Below the pieces are notes generated by a model. It was not told the origin of the DNA, searched no databases, and saw nothing but the letters and a program-made list of their open reading frames with translations. The translations under genes and the position numbers were made by a program. A stretch of 64,000 nucleotides of DNA from JABDGM01 sp963738665 (GTDB taxonomy: Bacteria > Planctomycetota > Planctomycetia > Pirellulales > Lacipirellulaceae): the NCBI GenBank assembly GCA_963738665.1, contig CAVTXL010000004.1, forward strand, positions 124,001-188,000, given 5' to 3'. Each line of letters starts with the position of its first letter. Within the stretch, counting starts at the first letter, position 1. Below, piece by piece: positions 58,201-64,000 of the stretch.

Positions 58201-58944
58201 CAAGGCGGTCGACGCCGCCTCAGGCGCGATTGTCAGTTGGGGATCGAACCAGTCGAATCGACAAAACGCCGTGAATTCACTCGAAGCCGTGCTCGCGTCG
58301 GCGCCCAATCTCGACGCCTACGTCGTCGAACTCGACAAGCAAGTCGAAGAATCGGGACTGGAAAACCCAATTGTTCGCCAGGCGGTCGGCAAGGCCTTTA
58401 TGAAACGCAACCGATACCCGGACGCGATCAAGCAACTCGAACTGGCCCGCCAGACGCAGCCCAATGACGCCGATACGAATAAGTTGCTCGTTGAATGCTA
58501 CGATCGACAGAACGACACTGCCGGCGCCGTGCGACAACTTTTGGCCTCCGTCGAACTCTCTCGCCGCGAACTCGCACTCTACCAAGACCTCGGCAAGCGC
58601 TATCAAGCCCTTGGCCAGGCCGACCAGGCAGAGGCGCGAATACATCCCTCGTCGAGATGCAACCGAACGAATCCGAAAGCCACACGATGCTGGCCGAGAT
58701 TCGCCAGCAGCAAGGCCGCTGGGACGAAGCGATCGACCAGTGGCGGCGGGTGAGCGAAATCCGCAAACTCGAGCCCACCGGTCTGGTCAAGTTGGCTGAA
58801 GTGCAAATCCACCAACAGCAGTGGGACGCGGCCGAAAAGACCGTGCGCGAACTCGATGCGCGCGATTGGCCGCAGCGCTTTGGCGACGTGCAAAACCAAA
58901 TTCGCAATTTCCGCCGACAGATCGATCAAGGCCGGCCGCGCTGA
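49218..58944 (+). CDS. Giant FecR/VIT/VWA/TPR membrane protein, seven frame breaks
   Basis: The locus codes for about 3,240 residues when repaired. Residues 1-78 are charged and cytoplasmic; a membrane span is at about 80-101 (ARIGLAAAAAVVAMAAWFAG). A FecR-like region lies near 300-395 (VADVQGIVSLKP, RLGDWVRTDVRGANAVALRL). The VIT domain is at about 440-578 (VVEESFVNHTAGRLEGVFYF, AREIYETILRERRDPGLLEW). The VWA domain is at about 698-870, with the MIDAS start DTSAS. A middle region then leads into helical TPR repeats from about residue 1,580 to the end. One-base losses near 54302, 55323, 55560, 55620, 55741, 57175 and 58640 break the frame, but the sense continues each time. The first 5 kb is intact. 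It is probably the regulator and receptor of the adjacent sigma factor; the bulk would be outside the cytoplasm. Confidence 0.8.
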
Positions 58945-59311
58945 CGCTCCCTGAGCTCCACTTCTTCAGCGCGGTGTCTGGACTGCCGCGACGGGTTCGA
59001 TGCCCTGCGCGGGGGGTTTATTTCTCAAAGCACTAATGGGCTCTTCCTGCGTGTCACGCCTGCCGGCGGGGCCCTGAACCGGTGCGACTACATCGCCACT
59101 CGCAGCGAATCTGTCGGGCTGGAGACTTCGCCCCAAAAAAACTCATTTTTGCCCCCCGTCCCCGGCACCTGATTTGCACGTCAAGGTTTCTAGTGAAATG
59201 CATCGTAGGAAAAAACCAGAGGGCCGCCAAATCAAACTGGCCAAACGCCTACGTCAACTATTCGTACCGGGGGAATAATCAAGGCACCGAGGAAAAGGAA
59301 GGAGAGGTTCG
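58945..59311. other. Intergenic stretch with a strong ribosome binding site at its end
   Basis: No gene is supported between the giant gene and the PDZ gene. The right end (59297-59309) holds AAGGAAGGAGAGG, a very strong Shine-Dalgarno sequence for the next gene. Confidence 0.5.
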
Positions 59312-60196
59312 ATGACTTCACGAATTGGTATCAATTGCCTGCGGAGGGGCCTTGCCATGATAACTGTGGCGGGCCTCTTCGGAACTGCGCAAGTGTGGGC
59401 ACAGGGCGCCGGAACGGCGAAACCTAGTGCCTTGCCGCCGCCAACGCCGGCACAGGCTGGCCGCAACAATCCGTCGCCCGCGCAGCCAACTGGAAACAAC
59501 AATCTAAATGACAATCTCCGGCCACCGGGTATGTCACCCCAGGAGCCCGCGGCCCAAGGCTCGCAGCAGGCGGCACAACCGGCATTGACGGCGCCCCAAC
59601 CACCCACTGAATCGGGGGCAGGGGGCCAAGGCCCCAACGAGCCAGCGACGCCGCAGTTGGGCGTGTACGTCGTGCCGACCGACGGCGCGGGCGTCCGTGT
59701 TGGTAACGTCACCGACGGAACAGCGGCGGCGGCGGCGGGACTCCAGCCGGGTGACATCCTGCTGACGATTAACGGCAAGTTCGTCGACCAGCCACAGGAC
59801 GTGATCGACATGATTCACCGCATGAAGCCCGGCGATCGGGTGGAGTTGCGAATTTGGCGCAACGGTGGGGAGTCGTCGCTGACGGCAACTCTTCAGCCAA
59901 TGCAGCTTGCGCCCGAAAGCGAGGAATTCAGTGGGCCTCAAAATGGCTACATTGAGGACGTCGCCAGGCGCAATTATTACGGACGCGGTCCGATCGTACG
60001 CCGCTACTATGGCTCATACCCAAGCTTCAGCTACTCGTATCCATACACGTACTCGTATCCATACTACGGGTACTATGGATCCTACGGCTTTGGTTATCCG
60101 TATGGCGCATACTATGGAACGCCCCGCTACGGTTATTACTATTCGCCGTGGCGACAAGGAGTGCGAATCGGGCCGTTTGGATTTAGCTGGCGGTAA
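59312..60196 (+). CDS. Exported PDZ-domain protein with Tyr/Gly-rich tail
   Basis: The protein has 294 residues with a signal peptide (MITVAGLFGTAQVWAQ) and a Pro/Gln/Asn-rich linker (about 35-115). One PDZ domain follows (about 118-200): LGVYVVPTDGAGVRVGNVTDGTAAAAAGLQPGDILLTINGKFVDQPQDVIDMI and RVELRIWRNGGESSLTATL. The last 70 residues are rich in Tyr, Ser, Gly and Pro (SYSYPYTYSYPYYGYYGSYG). There is no protease domain, so the PDZ probably binds protein tails or an envelope partner. The tail may mediate surface adhesion. The very strong ribosome binding site suggests high expression. Confidence 0.8.
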   Translation: MTSRIGINCLRRGLAMITVAGLFGTAQVWAQGAGTAKPSALPPPTPAQAGRNNPSPAQPTGNNNLNDNLRPPGMSPQEPAAQGSQQAAQPALTAPQPPTESGAGGQGPNEPATPQLGVYVVPTDGAGVRVGNVTDGTAAAAAGLQPGDILLTINGKFVDQPQDVIDMIHRMKPGDRVELRIWRNGGESSLTATLQPMQLAPESEEFSGPQNGYIEDVARRNYYGRGPIVRRYYGSYPSFSYSYPYTYSYPYYGYYGSYGFGYPYGAYYGTPRYGYYYSPWRQGVRIGPFGFSWR

Positions 60197-60389
60197 CTTG
60201 CAATGCGTCGGCCGGGCCGTTCCCGGCGGATGCGCCGCCCGCCCCAAACACCGAAAAACCGTCGACTGCGGCCGCTGCTGCCAGGAATCGGCACAACGGC
60301 CGGAGTCGGCGGTTTCTCTGTTAACCGTCCCACGAACCGCATCTTGACGGCCGTGGTATTTTCAGGATTTCGGATTCGACATTCTGGAG

Positions 60390-60550
60390 GTGGGAAGTTG
60401 GAGGCGGGGTGGCGGAAGACGCTGGCTGGGCATGCGCAGCGGCGTGACGGCCCGCGAGTTTTGCCGGCGCGAGGGTCTCGCCGAGTCGGCGTTTCATTTT
60501 TGGAAACGGGAACTGGTCCGGCGTGATGCGGAACAGGCGGCCGCGCATCG
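60390..60550 (+). pseudogene. IS66-type accessory protein fragment
   Basis: The segment reads RRWLGMRSGVTAREFCRREG and LAESAFHFWKRELVRRD, the N-terminal helix-turn-helix of the IS66 TnpA-type accessory protein. It then stops matching, just before the palindromic repeat at 60565. The rest of the IS66 unit (TnpB and the DDE transposase) is absent, so this is a relic. Confidence 0.6.
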
Positions 60551-60564
60551 TTGTGAGCGGGGGC

Positions 60565-60633
60565 GGGAAAGAAAAGGGGACGTCACTGATAATCACTCGC
60601 TCGAATTACGAATATCAGTGATGTCCCCTTTTC
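60565..60633. repeat. Palindromic repeat, copy 1
   Basis: GGGAAAGAAAAGGGGACG TCACTGATA pairs with TATCAGTGATGTCCCCTTTTCC around the loop ATCACTCGCTCGAATTACGA. The second copy lies at 61527-61599 in the same orientation and is nearly identical including the loop. This copy's right arm is shorter. The strong stem suggests a REP/MITE-like element. Confidence 0.85.
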
Positions 60634-60761
60634 CTGAATTGAAGCTTGTTAAATGTAGTCTTCAAAAAGCTGAAGCTCCGCTTGAGTACATTGGGGAGAG
60701 TTACGGTACAGAGTTTGCTTATAAAATAGCCATTTCCAGGGTCAGCAATTGAGGAGTTGCC

Positions 60762-60941
60762 ATGAGCAAACATGAAGTCCGACGCCTAGGAGGAAGTTTT
60801 GACGAATCAGGCGATTCTAAGCAGCCGCAGCGACTGGACGATCAACAGTACCAGACCGAAGAGCTCGCATCAGGAGAAAGCGACAAATGCGCTCAAATTG
60901 ACCGAGACATTCAGGAAGCAGCGGACAACGCCGGCCGATAA
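60762..60941 (+). CDS. Small hydrophilic protein of 59 residues
   Basis: ATG 60762 is preceded at seven bases by GAGGAG, a very good ribosome binding site. The protein starts MSKHEVRRLGGSFDESGDSK and ends DIQEAADNAGR. It is highly charged, rich in Asp, Glu, Gln and Ser, and probably disordered. It has one cysteine and no signal peptide or membrane helix. I do not recognise it. It lies 45 bases upstream of the DUF421 gene in the same direction, so they are probably cotranscribed and may work together at the membrane. Confidence 0.6.
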   Translation: MSKHEVRRLGGSFDESGDSKQPQRLDDQQYQTEELASGESDKCAQIDRDIQEAADNAGR

Positions 60942-60986
60942 ATCGATGCTGCCAAGAAAGTACATCGGGGGCTGACGGAGACACTT

Positions 60987-61520
60987 ATGGAAATAAATTG
61001 GCACGACTTATTCGTGCTCGACACTCCCTTCCTAGAGCTCGTCATTCGGGGAACGGTGATGTACTTTGCGCTGCTTGCGGCGCTACGGGTGCTGGTTCGC
61101 CGCCACGTCGGCTCACTTAATCTGATGGACTTGTTGCTCATCGTGCTTATTGCCGACGCAGCTCAGAATGCAATGGCAGATGAATACCGATCGATTACCG
61201 GCGGGCTAGTTGTGTGCGGAACGCTTTTCGCCTGGAATTATCTCTTTGATCTGCTCGCCTATCGCTCGAAGACTTTCGCTCGCATCTTAGAATCCGCACC
61301 ACTCGCACTTATCAAGAATGGCCGATTCCAGCGCCGCAACATGCGCAGGGAATTTGTGACGGAAGACGAGATTATGAGCCAGCTGCGAGAGCAGCAAATG
61401 GATAACGTCCAAGACGTTCGATTAGCTTACTTGGAGCCAGACGGAGCATTGAGTGTGCTACGTAACGACAATAGATCGACTGTGAAGCGACGGAAAGAAT
61501 CGACACCCGGCGCGGGATAA
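60987..61520 (+). CDS. DUF421 (YetF-like) membrane protein
   Basis: The protein has 177 residues. Three membrane helices lie in about the first 95 residues (LELVIRGTVMYFALLAALRVLVRR, LNLMDLLLIVLIADAAQNAM and LVVCGTLFAWNYLFDLLAY). The conserved cytoplasmic beta-domain follows (APLALIKNGRFQRRNMRREFVTEDEIMSQLREQQ, VRLAYLEPDGALSVL), as in YetF/YrbG-like proteins. The role of the family is not well defined; in Bacillus it links to spore and membrane properties. A GGAG ribosome binding site lies upstream. The gene and the small gene before it are enclosed by the two palindromic repeat copies. Confidence 0.85.
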   Translation: MEINWHDLFVLDTPFLELVIRGTVMYFALLAALRVLVRRHVGSLNLMDLLLIVLIADAAQNAMADEYRSITGGLVVCGTLFAWNYLFDLLAYRSKTFARILESAPLALIKNGRFQRRNMRREFVTEDEIMSQLREQQMDNVQDVRLAYLEPDGALSVLRNDNRSTVKRRKESTPGAG

Positions 61521-61526
61521 CATGCT

Positions 61527-61599
61527 GGAAAGAAAAGGGGGCGTCACTGATAATCACTCGCTCGAATTACGAATATCAGTGATGTCCCCTTTTCTTTCC
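61527..61599. repeat. Palindromic repeat, copy 2 (full length)
   Basis: GGAAAGAAAAGGGGGCG TCACTGATA pairs with TATCAGTGATGTCCCCTTTTCTTTCC around the same loop as copy 1. It starts six bases after the DUF421 stop and would also end transcription. The right arm directly joins the RHS remnant on the other strand. Confidence 0.85.
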
Positions 61600-61757
61600 G
61601 TCTTTCCGGCTGATGAGCTGGTTCAACTCGTCGTACGTGTAGTGGACGACCAAATCCGAATTGTCGCCGAACGACGCGTAGTGCGTGACGGTCGTCAGCC
61701 GGTTGCGGTGAAGCTGCGCGAAAAGGGCCGCTCGACGCGCAGCAGACTCGAATTGTC
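61592..61757 (-). pseudogene. RHS/YD-repeat protein remnant
   Basis: On the minus strand this stretch reads LTTVTHYASFGDNSDLVVHY, then TYDELNQLISRKD, which is a typical YD repeat of RHS-family proteins. The sense then runs into the palindromic repeat and a stop. No start codon or larger RHS frame is found upstream. It is a truncated piece of a once larger secreted or toxin-type gene, broken where the repeat lies. Confidence 0.6.
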
Positions 61758-62019
61758 AAAGAGCTACAAGTCGGCACAAACTCCGACGTTGTTTCCACTG
61801 GGAAACACCCCAATCGGACTTCAAAACTTTGTTATTTCGGGCCCCCAATCAGGGTACACGAATTTCGCTGGATCGCTATACCGACCCCCGAAAAATAACC
61901 CCCTGGGGTTCGCGGAACGGACACCTATCCGGTTGAAGACCGAAAACAGGCATAAGTCGGGTCGCAGTGACAATTTCTGGGCCACGACACTGTCGCACGA
62001 AGATAGTTCGGCCGCCCTC
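61758..62019. other. Intergenic stretch after the RHS remnant
   Basis: No coding frame is supported. The near-palindrome AACCCCCTGGGGTT at about 61900 is the only structure noticed, and its role is unclear. Confidence 0.35.
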
Positions 62020-62613
62020 TTAATTAATGTGCTGCTTGTTTTCGAACTGTTCAAGTTTTAAAAGCGCTTTCTTTGCTTCTTCGGGTAAAAATTCAACTCG
62101 TGCTTCGCTGGCCTGTCGAAGGATTGGAATCGCTGCTACTGCGGGTTCGCCGATATCACCGAGCGCCCGTGCAGCGTACCAAGGTGCACTTCCCTTTGAT
62201 TTTCCAGTAACTCCAATTTCAACCTTACCAATTAGCACCTTGACAGCTGGGGCCGCTACAGGACCCAATGACCCAAGTGCCTGTATGGCAGCTTCTTCAA
62301 CAAACGGATCTTCGTCGTGAGCTGCGCGAATTAAGTCCGGTATTGCATCTGTAGCGAGTGCGCCAAGATCCCCATCTCTAATAGCATAACAAACTTGATA
62401 TCGCGCAAACCTCCATTTCCCATTTAGAATTTCGAGAAGTTCCTTCAGAGCCGTCTTGCCTTCGTCAGAATTCGGCCTTGCCTTTATTTTAGCCACTAAG
62501 GCTTTTACATGTCGTGACACTTCTTGGCGACTGTCTGCCGTGTCGCACCCGCCGGCAAACACAGTTGCGCCAACGGATACAACTATGCATATGAGGCCTA
62601 ACCATCGACTCAT
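62020..62613 (-). CDS. HEAT-repeat lipoprotein
   Basis: The protein has 197 residues from ATG 62613. The start MSRWLGLICIVVSVGATVFAGGC is a lipoprotein signal with the lipid-modified Cys after GG. The mature part has HEAT-like helix pairs: VCYAIRDGDLGALATDAIPDLIRAAHDEDPFVEEAAIQALGSLGP and WYAARALGDIGEPAVAAIPIL. Such repeats mediate protein binding. It is probably anchored on the periplasmic side of a membrane. Base composition is lower in GC than the central window, in line with the accessory nature of this end. Confidence 0.8.
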   Translation of the reverse strand: MSRWLGLICIVVSVGATVFAGGCDTADSRQEVSRHVKALVAKIKARPNSDEGKTALKELLEILNGKWRFARYQVCYAIRDGDLGALATDAIPDLIRAAHDEDPFVEEAAIQALGSLGPVAAPAVKVLIGKVEIGVTGKSKGSAPWYAARALGDIGEPAVAAIPILRQASEARVEFLPEEAKKALLKLEQFENKQHIN

Positions 62614-62908
62614 GTTTCTGCTCTCGGGGACCAACGCGGGGGACCAACGGGGACAACCACACTTCAATCAATCTCCTGGCCATTTTAATGCGTCACGGCG
62701 GGTAATTCTACGCGCAATTCGTTTGTGCGAGCTGCAGAGTCGCCTGAATCGGCGTGCGGAAAAGGCGGCTTCAGCTTAAGAACTGCGGCGCGCGGGCGGC
62801 GGCGCGCAGTGTGGCCGCGGGACGTGCTCGGCGTGAGGCTGGAAGCGCGGCTGAATCGGCCGCGGCCCTAGGGGCCCGCGAGCAGCGACGCTCGGCCGCG
62901 GTGCCGGA

Positions 62909-62936
62909 AGTGTACACGCGTACCATAGCGTGTCAA
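62909..62936 (-). promoter_or_regulatory. Candidate promoter downstream of the transposase
   Basis: On the minus strand TTGACA (plus 62931-62936) and TACACT (plus 62909-62914) are 16 bases apart. It points away from the transposase towards the HEAT lipoprotein gene at 62613. The remaining bases of the 62614-62961 gap hold no gene; GC-rich runs there may include the left end of the IS, but no terminal repeat can be assigned without the other end. Confidence 0.35.
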
Positions 62937-62961
62937 GCGGGTCGCGAGAAAAAATGCCTCG

Positions 62962-64000
62962 TCAGAGGAATTCGTGGGTGAATTCTCTTTCAGGTAATGC
63001 GGCGAGATTATGATACAAGGCGATTTCATAGGCTTCTTGGGTCCGAAAGCCGTACGATTTTCTGGTGATCAGTTTGAGTTTGTTGTTAAATCCCTCGACG
63101 ATTCCGGCAGATATGCGTCCTTCGGCCCGAAACCAATTCAGAATCAGTTCCCGTCGTTCCCGCAGTGTGCGAGCCACCTTCTTCATGGGTTCGATCTTGC
63201 TGCGCATGGCGCGCGTGCACCATTGGTCCAAGAAACGGCCCGCCCAGCCGGGGCTCCAATATTCCCAGAATCGCTGAAAGTCTTCCTTCATCAAATGACT
63301 GCGAACGCTCTTCAGGTTGTATTGCAGGAGTTCGTTAAGTTTGATCGTTTGCTTCTCGGTGAGGTTTTCGGGGCGCTTCAAGAGCAGCCAACGGGCGCCT
63401 TGCAAGTGAGGTTCGTAACCATCTCGTTTCAACTCTTTGACTTCGGCCGCTCGGACTTCATCGAGGGCCTTGTTCATCCGCTGCATGACATGAAACCGGT
63501 CCAATATGTGTACGGCGTGGGAGGCCTTCTTGGCAATCACCTTCAGGTACGCTTTCCACATGTCACTGCAGATAAACTCGAGCCGTGCCGTCCGCTCCTG
63601 GCCCAGAAAGCGGAAGAACCGCAGCAAGGTCTTTGCCTTTCGGTCGGGGCCGATCCACAGCAGCCGTTTCTGGTCTTCATCGATCTGATACACCACCGTT
63701 TGGTAGTTGTGCCCCCGATGCCACTGAACTTCATCCACGCCGATCGAAGCAACGGATTCCAGATCCCGACGCGCCAAACCCCAGTTCACTGCTTGTTTTA
63801 CCGCCGCAAACACGCGATCCCAGCTCACACGCAGCGCCTCGGACACTTCCTTCCACGACATCCGCCGCGCCCACTTGGCCAAGTACCACGCGTATTCGAC
63901 CGTCATCGTGCTCTTCCCCTCGGCCCATGGAACTCGCTCCACCTTCACTCCACAGGCGGGGCAATCGACCCGCCGCATCGAGTACACGAACACGACGGCT
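62962..64000 (-). CDS. ISL3-family transposase, N-terminus beyond right edge
   Basis: The frame is open to the right edge (346 residues seen). The zinc-binding part CPACGVKVERVPWAEGKST and the helix-turn-helix region (YLAKWARRMSWKEVSEALRVSW) lead into the DDE domain: IGVDEVQWHRGHNY (first Asp), FICSDMWKAYLK (second Asp) and AGIVEGFNNKLKLITRKSYGF (Glu). These are hallmarks of ISL3 transposases of the DDE type. The catalytic residues are intact, so the element could be active. The IS ends are not seen, since one lies outside the window. Confidence 0.9.
   Translation of the reverse strand, partial: AVVFVYSMRRVDCPACGVKVERVPWAEGKSTMTVEYAWYLAKWARRMSWKEVSEALRVSWDRVFAAVKQAVNWGLARRDLESVASIGVDEVQWHRGHNYQTVVYQIDEDQKRLLWIGPDRKAKTLLRFFRFLGQERTARLEFICSDMWKAYLKVIAKKASHAVHILDRFHVMQRMNKALDEVRAAEVKELKRDGYEPHLQGARWLLLKRPENLTEKQTIKLNELLQYNLKSVRSHLMKEDFQRFWEYWSPGWAGRFLDQWCTRAMRSKIEPMKKVARTLRERRELILNWFRAEGRISAGIVEGFNNKLKLITRKSYGFRTQEAYEIALYHNLAALPEREFTHEFL

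Noticed and set aside
1..64000. tRNA, rRNA and CRISPR arrays
   Set aside because: No T-loop/acceptor pattern, rRNA-like block or regularly spaced repeat was found by reading; a covariance-model search would be decisive.

Overview
The window looks like a chromosomal piece of a high-GC planctomycete, probably near Pirellulales. This is inferred from content, not from a marker gene. The supporting signs are a dockerin plus PEP-CTERM cellulase, a secreted peroxidase with an LEPR-type N-terminal motif, several PQQ-like beta-propellers, an McsA/McsB pair without CtsR, trypsin-like and S10 secreted proteases, and a very large FecR/VIT/VWA/TPR protein beside an ECF sigma factor.

Layout. 1-4.5 kb: two tandem paralogues with secretin N-type modules, each with its own TATAAT-type promoter; the first runs off the left edge. 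5.3-7.6 kb: a secreted propeller gene, an NAD-type isocitrate dehydrogenase, and a structured leader or small RNA with an intrinsic terminator. 7.7-12.5 kb: RtcB, a secretin-like beta-domain protein, PPK2 and a secreted propeller bordered by two inverted repeats. 12.5-16.2 kb: a GNAT remnant, mcsB-mcsA and trpE. 16.5-20.3 kb: a GH5 cellulase, an esterase and a PQQ-like propeller. 20.7-30 kb: YqgE, QueD, a serine carboxypeptidase, GlnRS, small hypotheticals, a trypsin-like protease and a DUF1440 protein. 30.4-34.4 kb: the ergothioneine pair egtD-egtB and the stator pair motA-motB. 34.9-43.2 kb: a protein with a coding tandem repeat, a PfkB kinase, ThpR, a disrupted heme peroxidase, a second PQQ-like propeller and a GNAT enzyme. 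43.3-48.4 kb, all on the minus strand: a TlpA-like thioredoxin, MiaE, a GxxExxY element, dihydroorotase and a DegT aminotransferase. 48.5-59 kb: the ECF sigma factor and the giant membrane protein. 59.3-64 kb is accessory: a PDZ protein, IS66 and RHS remnants, two copies of one palindromic repeat around a small-protein/DUF421 pair, a HEAT lipoprotein and an ISL3 transposase cut by the right edge.

A major caveat is sequence quality. About twenty one-base frame breaks interrupt otherwise well-conserved genes (trpE, motA, thpR, the giant gene and others). Most are repaired by adding a single base. This pattern fits an indel-prone assembly better than gene decay, so frame-broken genes are given as whole loci with the break positions stated. 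The peroxidase has a much denser cluster of breaks and may really be decayed.

Functional themes are a secreted and envelope-associated repertoire (propellers, proteases, secretin-like parts, peroxidase, cellulase), protein quality control and stress (McsAB, RtcB, ergothioneine, TlpA), and one signalling unit (ECF sigma factor plus a membrane protein with a large extracytoplasmic part). The best candidates for something undescribed are the sigma/FecR-VIT-VWA-TPR unit, the possible split-secretin set, and the structured RNA upstream of the isocitrate dehydrogenase.
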